Assembly: GCA_959020415.1 (NCBI GenBank)
Contig: CAUERX010000017.1
Span: 1-32,701, forward strand
Origin: an uncultured bacterium
GTDB lineage: Bacteria; Bacillota_I; Bacilli_A; RF39; UBA660
Length of the DNA: 32,701 nt
Direction: 5' to 3'
Position 1 is the first letter of the stretch. The number at the start of each line of letters is the position of its first letter. This document shows, piece after piece, positions 16,479 to 23,997 of the stretch. Below the pieces are notes generated by a model. That model was not told the DNA's origin. It worked only from the letters and a program-made list of their open reading frames with translations, and made no database searches. Both the position numbers and the translations under genes were made by a program.

Positions 16479-17611
16479 TTTCTTTTACCTCCTTTAATTT
16501 CCTTTATTTTTGTAAATTTATTCTCTTGGTGCAATGTGTCAAGAAAAATTGTTTTACAAACAGTTTCAATATCTGCACTGTTTAAAGATGAATAACTACT
16601 AATGCCTGCTTGTTTTAATATTTTTTTCTTTATATTCAATGCTACTTCATTATTAATTATACCATTTACTTCATTTAATTCAATCGATGAAGAAATAAAT
16701 TTTGAATAAAATTCATAATACTGTTTTATTTGTTCGTTAATGTTAGGAATAATATTAATCCCAAAAGCTTCTTTAACTAAATTTCTCATGTGTTTTGATT
16801 TGCCAGATGAACCACCTTTAATACCAGACATTGCCATTAAAGTAAGTGTTCTTATTCTATCAACTTCCTTTAAATCGCCAAATAAATAATCATATTTAGA
16901 TACAAATGGTGCAAAAAAATTTTTTCCGCCATTAATTGCCCACAAAATTCTCTCATAGCCAAATCCAAAGTCAGACATCATTACATTTTGTTCATTAATA
17001 TTAAAATTATATAAATTTGCTTGACCAAGTTCCAAGCCTTTATAATTAAATTCTAATCCTACTCCATTATATGCTGTGGTAGTTGGTTTTAAAATTAATT
17101 GTAAACCACTTGAATGTAGAGAACAGATAGATAAAATATCAATCCAATTTTCAATATCTTGAATATAGTCAGCATAATTTGTATTTGTCGAAATTTCACA
17201 AACATTGACAAAGGAAGAAAAATATCCTTCCTCCACTCCGCATTTATCTTTTTCAATTAATCTAATAACTGGTTGAAAAGAAATCCATTTATCAAGTTGT
17301 ACTTCAGAACTGCCATATATAATAGGATTTATGGTTTGTAATCCAGCAACAATAAAATCGGTATCTGTATACGGATTATCAATGGAATTAAAATTTTTAT
17401 ATGTAATATTTAATTTATCTAATCCCTTTTTTAATCTATCATAAAATTCATCATCATTTATCAAAAATTTATCTTTTGATTTATTGGTAAAATTAGGATT
17501 ATAATTTTTTTCTAAAGCAAGTCTTTCCGAGCCATCAACAGCAATAGATAAAGTCCATCCTTTTGCTTGCATATAACCTATTATTATTTGTTCAAATTCC
17601 TTATAATTCAT
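16475..17611 (-). CDS. AlaRS-like class II aminoacyl-tRNA synthetase homologue, stand-alone catalytic core
   Basis: The 378-residue protein resembles the catalytic part of alanyl-tRNA synthetase: W-I-S-F-Q-P-V-I-R (motif-2 region) near residue 130, G-L-E-F-N-Y-K-G-L-E-L-G-Q-A-N near 190, the motif-3-like M-S-D-F-G-F-G-Y-E-R-I near 215, and V-D-R-I-R-T-L-T-L-M-A-M-S-G-I with S-K-H-M-R-N-L-V-K-E-A, parallel to the AlaRS D-H-I-R region. It lacks editing and C-Ala domains (true AlaRS has about 870 residues). Such a core can activate an amino acid as an adenylate. In this operon it probably couples an amino acid to a small amine or a carrier. Substrate unknown. Confidence 0.7.
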   Translation of the reverse strand: MNYKEFEQIIIGYMQAKGWTLSIAVDGSERLALEKNYNPNFTNKSKDKFLINDDEFYDRLKKGLDKLNITYKNFNSIDNPYTDTDFIVAGLQTINPIIYGSSEVQLDKWISFQPVIRLIEKDKCGVEEGYFSSFVNVCEISTNTNYADYIQDIENWIDILSICSLHSSGLQLILKPTTTAYNGVGLEFNYKGLELGQANLYNFNINEQNVMMSDFGFGYERILWAINGGKNFFAPFVSKYDYLFGDLKEVDRIRTLTLMAMSGIKGGSSGKSKHMRNLVKEAFGINIIPNINEQIKQYYEFYSKFISSSIELNEVNGIINNEVALNIKKKILKQAGISSYSSLNSADIETVCKTIFLDTLHQENKFTKIKEIKGGKRK

Positions 17612-17613
17612 TT

Positions 17614-18441
17614 TTATGCCCTACTTTCCATAAATTTTAAGATTTCATAATTCATATATATTCCTTTTTCAAGTTCACTGACATCTTTATTTTCAATGAA
17701 AGTATCAAATGTTCTGTAACATGAATCAATAAATAATCCCTCTAATAATTCATCACAGCTTATGATTTCAAATTTATATATTAATAAAAATGCATTTAAA
17801 ATTTGAAATATATTACCTATATTATTAAATAATTCATTTTCAATAAACTTTGCTATTTCGATTGCAAAACTAGCTTGCCGTGGTGATAAATCAATTGCTG
17901 TAACTGTTTTGCCATCATATAGCATATTATAATGATGTAAATCACCATGTAGCAAGTATGAATTATTATATGTTTGAAAAAAGTGTTTTGCTTTTTTCTC
18001 AAATTCTGTTACTAATTTAATAACTTTACTAGATAGCGACATATTTTTTAAGTTATCAATCATTACATTAACCTGGTTTTCAAAAGATATGTCATTATCA
18101 TTATTTATGGTTATTATTTTTGTTGACCAATTATAAAAGTAATCATATCCTATTTTAATTCTTTTATTAAAATCAGAAATACAAAAAAGATTATCGCCAT
18201 TAATATATTCTAATAATTGAATATTATTTTTGTCATCATTTTCATACATTTTACATAATTTCATATTTTTAAAATAAGTATAATACTTGCACGAATCATG
18301 ATAATTTTTTTTGTCAAAATTTATTTTTACTATAAGTTTATTATAATCTTCAGAAATAGCTTCATATATAATGCCATAGTTGGATTTACACTTTAATGTA
18401 ATGTTTTTCAAATTATAATCTTTTAATATTTGTTTGTCCAT
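17614..18441 (-). CDS. Streptomycin-kinase-like phosphotransferase (APH fold)
   Basis: About 275 residues from the ATG at 18441, overlapping the glycosyltransferase gene by 29 bases. The catalytic loop is L-L-H-G-D-L-H-H-Y-N-M-L near residue 175 and the metal site is A-I-D-L-S-P, typical of the APH(6)/hydroxyurea-kinase family that includes streptomycin 6-phosphotransferase. The N-lobe Lys is in L-I-V-K-I-N. In a pathway with a GT4 and a PIG-L deacetylase it could phosphorylate a sugar or cyclitol intermediate, or be the self-resistance kinase. Length is slightly below the roughly 300 of the family. Confidence 0.75.
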   Translation of the reverse strand: MDKQILKDYNLKNITLKCKSNYGIIYEAISEDYNKLIVKINFDKKNYHDSCKYYTYFKNMKLCKMYENDDKNNIQLLEYINGDNLFCISDFNKRIKIGYDYFYNWSTKIITINNDNDISFENQVNVMIDNLKNMSLSSKVIKLVTEFEKKAKHFFQTYNNSYLLHGDLHHYNMLYDGKTVTAIDLSPRQASFAIEIAKFIENELFNNIGNIFQILNAFLLIYKFEIISCDELLEGLFIDSCYRTFDTFIENKDVSELEKGIYMNYEILKFMESRA

Positions 18442-19621
18442 TTTTATTATCCATAATATTTTTATATGCATTATATTCTGCATTAGCCACTTTATTCCAT
18501 GAAGAAAAGTTATTTTTTACAAAATTAATTGATTCATTAACATTGTAATTTTTTTCTTTTAAAAGTTCAATTGCTTTTTGGGCAAATAACTTATTTTTAA
18601 ATACTGGAATTTTATGTACAGTTTTAATATTAAAATTATCTCTTACAAAAGGAACATTGTAACAAACAATTTGTTTACCACACGAAAGTGCTTCTAACAA
18701 ACAAATTGAAAACGTGTCTCCTGCAAATGAAGGATATAAAAATATTTTGCTATTTATAATGGTTTCATATTTTTTTGTACCATCCAGCCAACCTAAATAA
18801 TTTATATTATTTTCTAAATCAAATTTTTTTATTCGATTAAAAAATTTGGTTTCTTCATCTTTAAATGTAAAATCACCAACTAAAGCTAATTTGAAATTGG
18901 GTTTTACTTTTTTTATTTCTTTCATTATTTTAATGATTTCATATATACCTTTACCATATTCAAATTTCGCCATATAAACAAAATCATATTGATAATTTAT
19001 GTTTTGTGGTATTAATGGTAGACTAGTAGCATACCCTGGATATGCTAAATACAAATTAATATTTTTAAAGTATTTATTTAATTTATATTCTACCGTTTTA
19101 GTCATTGTTAATATATTAAATTTATGCATATAATGATTTACTTGTGGAATGCGACAAACTAAATATTTTTTAATCATAAATCGTGGTTCAAATAAAATTT
19201 TCTTTATATAATCTATTACATAATTACCTGTCTTAATTGATGCAGCAACAAAAGGGATAGAATGCATAGTTATTACTAATTTTGCATTACATTTACTTAT
19301 ATTATTCTGTAAAGCTACTGCGACATCCCAAATTTCCCAAGTCAAAACAATTAAATCTATATTATCTTGGTTTGCTATATCAATTATATTATTAGCTATT
19401 TCTTTAGTATTTTTAACAAACCACCCTTTTGTTTTATAACTGATTTCATAATATTTAATCTTGTTTTCTAATGCCATTTTTATTACTACGTCATCAATCT
19501 TGCCTAATGAACACAATTCTATATTGCATTTTGTATTTAAATATGGAATCATATTCATTAATCTAAACATTGGTCCTCTACCTTCGACAATATTATAATT
19601 TGATATTAACAAAACTTTCAT
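18413..19621 (-). CDS. GT4-family glycosyltransferase
   Basis: A 402-residue GT-B enzyme: N-terminal acceptor domain (K-V-L-L-I-S-N-Y, G-P-M-F-R-L loop) and a C-terminal Glycos_transf_1 domain with A-K-F-E-Y-G-K-G, L-A-L-V-G-D-F and the E-x7-E-type stretch F-S-I-C-L-L-E-A-L-S-C-G. Retaining GT4 enzymes include MshA (mycothiol), BshA (bacillithiol) and BtrM/NeoM-type enzymes that attach GlcNAc in aminoglycosides. It sits directly after a PIG-L deacetylase gene (gap 11 bases, ribosome site TTAGGAG), an arrangement that in those pathways means attachment of GlcNAc followed by deacetylation. Donor and acceptor are not determined by the sequence. Confidence 0.83.
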   Translation of the reverse strand: MKVLLISNYNIVEGRGPMFRLMNMIPYLNTKCNIELCSLGKIDDVVIKMALENKIKYYEISYKTKGWFVKNTKEIANNIIDIANQDNIDLIVLTWEIWDVAVALQNNISKCNAKLVITMHSIPFVAASIKTGNYVIDYIKKILFEPRFMIKKYLVCRIPQVNHYMHKFNILTMTKTVEYKLNKYFKNINLYLAYPGYATSLPLIPQNINYQYDFVYMAKFEYGKGIYEIIKIMKEIKKVKPNFKLALVGDFTFKDEETKFFNRIKKFDLENNINYLGWLDGTKKYETIINSKIFLYPSFAGDTFSICLLEALSCGKQIVCYNVPFVRDNFNIKTVHKIPVFKNKLFAQKAIELLKEKNYNVNESINFVKNNFSSWNKVANAEYNAYKNIMDNKNGQTNIKRL

Positions 19622-19632
19622 TTTATCTACTC

Positions 19633-20361
19633 CTAACCAAAAATTTTGCTTTTTGACTCTAAAAATGCTATTAATTCATCTTTTTTTGCATACTCACAAA
19701 TTTCAAATGCTTCAATATATTTGTAGCTTGATTCAATATTTTGTTTCAACTCATTATTAATATCAATTAAAACATTTCTACATTCATCTATACTTTTATA
19801 TTGTGATTTGTGTTTTGATAAAGCTTCTACTTTATCTTCAAATTCATTTGTTATATCATATACAATATCAGCATTAAATGAATTTGGCTTCGTAAACCCA
19901 TCCCAGAAAAATAAAGTTATTGGGGTATAATTTAAAGGACTATATGTTGGACAATAATTTCCAGTACAAATTAGTACTAATGAATCTTGAACTAATATAC
20001 TTGTGTATCGATGATCTGGGTGATAATCATTGCTTCTATGAGTCATAATAATATCTGGTTTAAACTTTCTTATTTCATCAATAACAAGTTTTCTATATTC
20101 TAATGTAGGTAACACTTCACCATCGTTTATATTTAAATTTTTAACTTCATAATTTAAAAAACTTGCCGCATTTTGCATCTCTACGTTTCTAATATCTACT
20201 GTTTTAGAAACGTTCATATCGTTATTTCCTACACCACCATTAGTCATAATTACAACTTTAACTTTATAACCTTTGCTTACAAATTTTTTTATTGTTCCAC
20301 CAGCACATAATTCAGCATCATCTGGATGGGCACAAAATAATAATATTCTCTTTTTATTCAT
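19633..20361 (-). CDS. PIG-L family N-acetylglucosamine deacetylase
   Basis: About 242 residues. The zinc-binding motif A-H-P-D-D-A-E lies at the N-terminus and the second site H-R-S-N-D-Y-H-P-D-H near 110, the hallmarks of PIG-L/MshB/BshB enzymes, which remove acetate from GlcNAc conjugates using zinc. The ATG at 20361 overlaps the radical SAM gene by 8 bases; an in-frame start 21 bases upstream is less likely. In mycothiol, bacillithiol and 2-deoxystreptamine aminoglycosides such enzymes free the amino group of a newly attached sugar, which here could then be acylated by the AlaRS-like protein. Confidence 0.88.
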   Translation of the reverse strand: MNKKRILLFCAHPDDAELCAGGTIKKFVSKGYKVKVVIMTNGGVGNNDMNVSKTVDIRNVEMQNAASFLNYEVKNLNINDGEVLPTLEYRKLVIDEIRKFKPDIIMTHRSNDYHPDHRYTSILVQDSLVLICTGNYCPTYSPLNYTPITLFFWDGFTKPNSFNADIVYDITNEFEDKVEALSKHKSQYKSIDECRNVLIDINNELKQNIESSYKYIEAFEICEYAKKDELIAFLESKSKIFG

Positions 20362-21301
20362 TTTTATCACCATATTTTTCAAATATTTCTTCTAATTCAT
20401 TATCTTTCCATCTTCGACATTTTTTGCATATTTCTGGAATAAATTGTTTATTTAGAATCTTTTCTCTTATAGTTTCCGAAAGATTTTCAGATTCAAAGAT
20501 GTTTCCCATATTAACAGAAATTCTATTAAAATCATTACAACACATTACAATTTCTCCAGTATATGCAATATTTAAGGTATAATACAATTTTCTACACCAT
20601 ATTCCACTACTTGGATCATCATTTACTAAATTACAAGAAGTAGGATTATTCATGTCTCGTTCCCAAGGCTCTGATGGTCCTAATACAATAACATTAGGAT
20701 ATGATTTTACATATTCTTTATATATTTCCTCATCTTTTTTTGTTTCTTGTTTCATGTTTGAAAGGGGCTTTATTCGCCATAGTTGAATTTTTGCATTGGT
20801 TTTTTTATATTGTTCTAAAGCATAAGTAACATTTGGTAAAACATTATTTAAAGACAGCCCTGTAATTTTATTATAAATTTCTTTATTCATGCTATGTAGA
20901 CTAATTGCTAGAGAATCAGCTTTTAATTCTATCAATTTATCTACAATTTTTTTATTTAGTAATAAACCATTAGTTACTATTTCTACTTGAAACCCTAGTT
21001 CTTTAGTGTATTTAACTATTTCTAAAAAATCTGGGTGCAAAAGTGGTTCACCTAACCCTGCATATACTATCTTTGGAAAATCTAAAGTGTTAAATTTTTT
21101 ATTAAACCAATTATTAACTTTAATTGCTTTTTGTTTTTCTAAAAAATCATATAATTTTTGTTTATCAATAAATCCTCTTTCCCTTTTTGAACAATTATTA
21201 GGACAAAAAACACAGTGAGCATTACAGTAGTTTGTTAATTCAATTTCAATAGTATATGGAGCATATTTATCTGGAATATTAACACATTGGATATTTTTCA
21301 T
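20354..21301 (-). CDS. Radical SAM enzyme with SPASM/twitch-type C-terminus
   Basis: The 315-residue protein binds the radical SAM cluster through C-N-A-H-C-V-F-C (CxxxCxxC) at about residues 28-35, then has Y-A-G-L-G-E-P-L-L (the GGE-like SAM contact). Additional cysteines near the end (T-S-C-N-L, W-C-R-K, V-M-C-C-N-D, I-C-K-K-C) fit a SPASM or twitch auxiliary cluster. Relatives include anaerobic sulfatase-maturing enzymes, peptide-modifying enzymes and BtrN, which oxidises an aminocyclitol in butirosin synthesis. No precursor peptide was found, and the pathway context favours a small-molecule substrate. It overlaps the S-adenosylmethionine synthetase gene by 23 bases. Confidence 0.87.
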   Translation of the reverse strand: MKNIQCVNIPDKYAPYTIEIELTNYCNAHCVFCPNNCSKRERGFIDKQKLYDFLEKQKAIKVNNWFNKKFNTLDFPKIVYAGLGEPLLHPDFLEIVKYTKELGFQVEIVTNGLLLNKKIVDKLIELKADSLAISLHSMNKEIYNKITGLSLNNVLPNVTYALEQYKKTNAKIQLWRIKPLSNMKQETKKDEEIYKEYVKSYPNVIVLGPSEPWERDMNNPTSCNLVNDDPSSGIWCRKLYYTLNIAYTGEIVMCCNDFNRISVNMGNIFESENLSETIREKILNKQFIPEICKKCRRWKDNELEEIFEKYGDKNE

Positions 21302-22508
21302 CTAAAATCTCCATTGATATTTTACTAAAGTCATTTAATACATTACTTGCAATTTGATCACAAACATCATAATCAATTTTCTTATCTGTATAAATGGTAA
21401 TTTTAAATGGGTCAGATAAAGGCCGTCCACTTTGGCCAATCATTTCTACTGAACAATTAACTCCACATTTCTCGTATATTTTTTTTGCAATTATATATGA
21501 GGCAACACAATACATTTTCCCAGTATGATAAATAGGGTTTTTCCCGCAAATGCCTTCCATTGTATAAAATCTTCTTGGAGTTATTAATCCTCCCATCCTA
21601 TTACCACGTCCAACAAATCCTTCATCACCCATTTCAATTGATGAACCAGTAAATGTTAAATATAAATCAGTGTTGTTTTCATCAATTTTGTCTCTTGTAT
21701 TAATATACAATTCCAATTGTACATTTGGATATAAACTATGAATAAAGGTTTTAATATATTCCGCTATTTGAGCTTTATTATTTAAATATTCTGTAACATT
21801 CCTTACATAAGTACATAATTGAGGTATGCACATTGTAATACTCACTTTATTATCCTCTCTAAAACCCATAATTTTTATATCAGAACCTAGCCATATATGA
21901 TTTTTCTTAAATTCTTTTGAATTTAATTTTCTTTCCAATTTATACACCATGTTTTCTAATATACTATATCCATAAAACGCACATCCCATTGAAGTATCAT
22001 TACAATTAAGATGTTTTAATTCATTAAGGTCATCTAAAGTTTCTGGCTCAAACCATCTATGTCTTTTACTTTCATGTCCTTTTACACCACCAGGACTACT
22101 TCCTTCACTAACTTCATATATGATTCTAACATCTTTTTCAAAATTAAGCATTGGAAAGTTATCGTTAAAAAACTTTTTGGTCTCATTAATAAGAAGCTCT
22201 TTTACATTTATTATAGTATTACCAAATTTACTAGATGCACGACCATTTAATAAAACTCTTATAGGTTCTATCATTTTCCCATGGCCAAATTCAACCTCAC
22301 ACTTACCTCCCATCATTCCTACTTTATCAAAATTGTGATGTAAAACGGCTCCGAAATGTTTCAAAGTATATTTAGAATAAGCATTTGATAATTTTTCTGC
22401 TAAAGTATCACTCAAAGTATCTGGATGACCTTGGCCTTTTCTTTCGACAATTTCAAAATTTGTATGTCCCAAATCTTCTTTTAAAACTAATGTAATATTT
22501 TTACCCAT
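21279..22508 (-). CDS. Archaeal-type S-adenosylmethionine synthetase
   Basis: The 409-residue protein belongs to the archaeal MAT family (PF01941 type), not the bacterial MetK family: V-E-R-K-G-Q-G-H-P-D-T-L-S-D near residue 22, S-E-G-S-S-P-G-G near 155, and G-D-E-G-F-V-G-R-G-N-R with G-L-I-T-P-R-R near 300. It makes S-adenosylmethionine from methionine and ATP. The ribosome site AAAGGAGAG is strong. Placement directly before a radical SAM gene suggests a dedicated cofactor supply, or use of a methionine analogue. In Bacillota this is a scattered, horizontally acquired family. Confidence 0.9.
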   Translation of the reverse strand: MGKNITLVLKEDLGHTNFEIVERKGQGHPDTLSDTLAEKLSNAYSKYTLKHFGAVLHHNFDKVGMMGGKCEVEFGHGKMIEPIRVLLNGRASSKFGNTIINVKELLINETKKFFNDNFPMLNFEKDVRIIYEVSEGSSPGGVKGHESKRHRWFEPETLDDLNELKHLNCNDTSMGCAFYGYSILENMVYKLERKLNSKEFKKNHIWLGSDIKIMGFREDNKVSITMCIPQLCTYVRNVTEYLNNKAQIAEYIKTFIHSLYPNVQLELYINTRDKIDENNTDLYLTFTGSSIEMGDEGFVGRGNRMGGLITPRRFYTMEGICGKNPIYHTGKMYCVASYIIAKKIYEKCGVNCSVEMIGQSGRPLSDPFKITIYTDKKIDYDVCDQIASNVLNDFSKISMEILDEKYPMC

Positions 22509-22523
22509 ATAAATATCTCTCCT

Positions 22524-23312
22524 TTAATTTTTTTCTAAATCTTTTTTCATTTTTTCATAAGCAAGATATACATTTTTTAAAAAAGGGGTTTCTTCTTCAT
22601 TCGCTTGCTTCTGCACTTCAAACACAAATAAGCAATGATTATTTATTTCTTTAATTAAATTATATACTTTTTTCCAATTCACGGTACCAGTAAAAGGTGT
22701 TTGATGAGTATCAGTTTTTCCTAAATTATCATGAATATGCATTATTTTGATTTTTTCTTTATGTAAATTAATAAAATCACTATATTTAATATTGTTATGA
22801 CCTACATCAAAGCATAAACATGCACTTGAATAATTATTTAACATATCTTCAATTTTATCTAATTGATCTTCTGTTTGTAAATTTTCAAAAGCAATATTTA
22901 CATTAAGTTCTTCGGCATATTTTAATAATGCAGCTATTCTTTTTAAACCAATTTCGATATTTTCAATTTTTTTAGAATCAGAGTTTAAATGCATAACCAC
23001 ATACTCAACATCATTATTATGTGCATCTAATATGCTTTGCTTATAAATGTTGAACAATTGTCTACCAGAAGCATCATTTTTCCATAAATCATTTGCTTTT
23101 TCAAAAGATAAATGAAATACCAATATTTGTAAGCCATTTAATTTGCACTTATTAAAAATTTCTTCTTTTTTGCCATTTGAAGATTCATACTCATCACACC
23201 AATGTAGTGATAAATATTTAAATCCTGCATTTTTTATTTTTGTAATACGTTTTTCTGGCATTGAAGGTATGCCATACCAATAAGTTAATAAAATTTCAAA
23301 TCCATTTTTCAT
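22524..23312 (-). CDS. Xylose-isomerase-like TIM barrel (sugar isomerase/epimerase)
   Basis: A 262-residue AP_endonuc_2 (PF01261) barrel: Y-L-S-L-H-W-C-D in strand 2, V-V-M-H-L-N near residue 105, the metal ligands in A-F-E-N-L near 140, C-F-D-V-G-H near 170 and I-M-H-I-H-D-N near 195. Members isomerise or epimerise sugars and inososes (IolE/IolI) or act as nucleases; no feature singles out one substrate. It is the first enzyme of the operon, 39 bases after the AbiEi-like gene, with GAGG as ribosome site. An inosose or keto-sugar step would suit a cyclitol or aminosugar pathway. Confidence 0.82.
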   Translation of the reverse strand: MKNGFEILLTYWYGIPSMPEKRITKIKNAGFKYLSLHWCDEYESSNGKKEEIFNKCKLNGLQILVFHLSFEKANDLWKNDASGRQLFNIYKQSILDAHNNDVEYVVMHLNSDSKKIENIEIGLKRIAALLKYAEELNVNIAFENLQTEDQLDKIEDMLNNYSSACLCFDVGHNNIKYSDFINLHKEKIKIMHIHDNLGKTDTHQTPFTGTVNWKKVYNLIKEINNHCLFVFEVQKQANEEETPFLKNVYLAYEKMKKDLEKN

Positions 23313-23351
23313 ATATAACCTCGTTTATTTATGTTTTTTTCATATTCTTAT

Positions 23352-23939
23352 TTATTCAAGCACCTCGAAAGTATCCCTTACTTTATTATAAATATTCATC
23401 TTTTTAGCATATTCATATAGTTTTAACGAGTTTTTCTTTTTACTATAAAAATATCCTCTAATAGCTTTATTAAAAATTTCAGTGTTTATCTTCTTTTTAT
23501 TTTTAATAATATCACAAATACTTTTATCTAAGTCGTAAACTCTTATAACATTTCCTGAATCAAGTTTATAGTCCATGACACCCAATTCAAGCAATTCCCT
23601 TTTTGTATAAAATAAATTAACATCCTTTTCTTTTTGAAATGATTCCTTGTAACCACTTTTAACTGTAATATCATATCTAATGGGGATTCGATTAGATAAG
23701 CTGTGTAAGTAAAGTGTTGTTACATTAGAATAAATTGCATACTTACTTTTACTTTGCAGAATTACAAACTCATCTGCCAAAACATTCTTTTTAATATATA
23801 CTCCACGGCTTACTCTTTCTATTTTGTTTTCTTTAATAAGTTTAGTAAGATAAGGCCTAGAAATATTATTATCAGTGACATCTTTGGTAGTCAAATAACC
23901 ATTTTTGAATAATTTTAAAATCTTATTTTCATATTCCAT
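23352..23939 (-). CDS. AbiEi-like antitoxin/transcription factor, no AbiEii partner
   Basis: About 195 residues from the ATG at 23939 (ribosome site AAAAGGA). The N-terminal winged helix (L-F-K-N-G-Y-L-T-T-K-D-V, then V-S-R-G-V-Y-I-K) and the C-terminal part with L-Y-L-H-S-L-S and D-L-D-K-S-I-C-D-I fit the AbiEi antitoxin family (type IV toxin-antitoxin). The usual partner, an AbiEii nucleotidyltransferase with GSxxD, is absent on both sides. Antitoxins of this type repress their own promoter by binding inverted repeats, and such a repeat is present here (23957-23982). Being 39 bases before the biosynthetic operon, it may act as the pathway regulator. Confidence 0.8.
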   Translation of the reverse strand: MEYENKILKLFKNGYLTTKDVTDNNISRPYLTKLIKENKIERVSRGVYIKKNVLADEFVILQSKSKYAIYSNVTTLYLHSLSNRIPIRYDITVKSGYKESFQKEKDVNLFYTKRELLELGVMDYKLDSGNVIRVYDLDKSICDIIKNKKKINTEIFNKAIRGYFYSKKKNSLKLYEYAKKMNIYNKVRDTFEVLE

Positions 23940-23956
23940 ATTTATTTTTCCTTTTG

Positions 23957-23992
23957 CACTTAAATTATAACACATTTAAGTGTGTTTGAAAA
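23957..23992 (-). promoter_or_regulatory. AbiEi-like promoter with palindromic operator
   Basis: TATAAT (minus 23969-23964) and TTTTCA (23992-23987) at 17 bases form a promoter. A perfect 9-bp inverted repeat, cacttaaat (23957-23965) and atttaagtg (23974-23982), overlaps the -10 box and spacer, fitting autorepression. Any transcript would also cover the cargo operon. Confidence 0.65.
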
Positions 23993-23997
23993 TTTTT

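Noticed and set aside
20354..21301. Ribosomal peptide (RiPP) maturation by the radical SAM/SPASM enzyme
   Set aside because: No small precursor gene with a ribosome site was found near it, and the neighbours are sugar- and amino-acid-handling enzymes.
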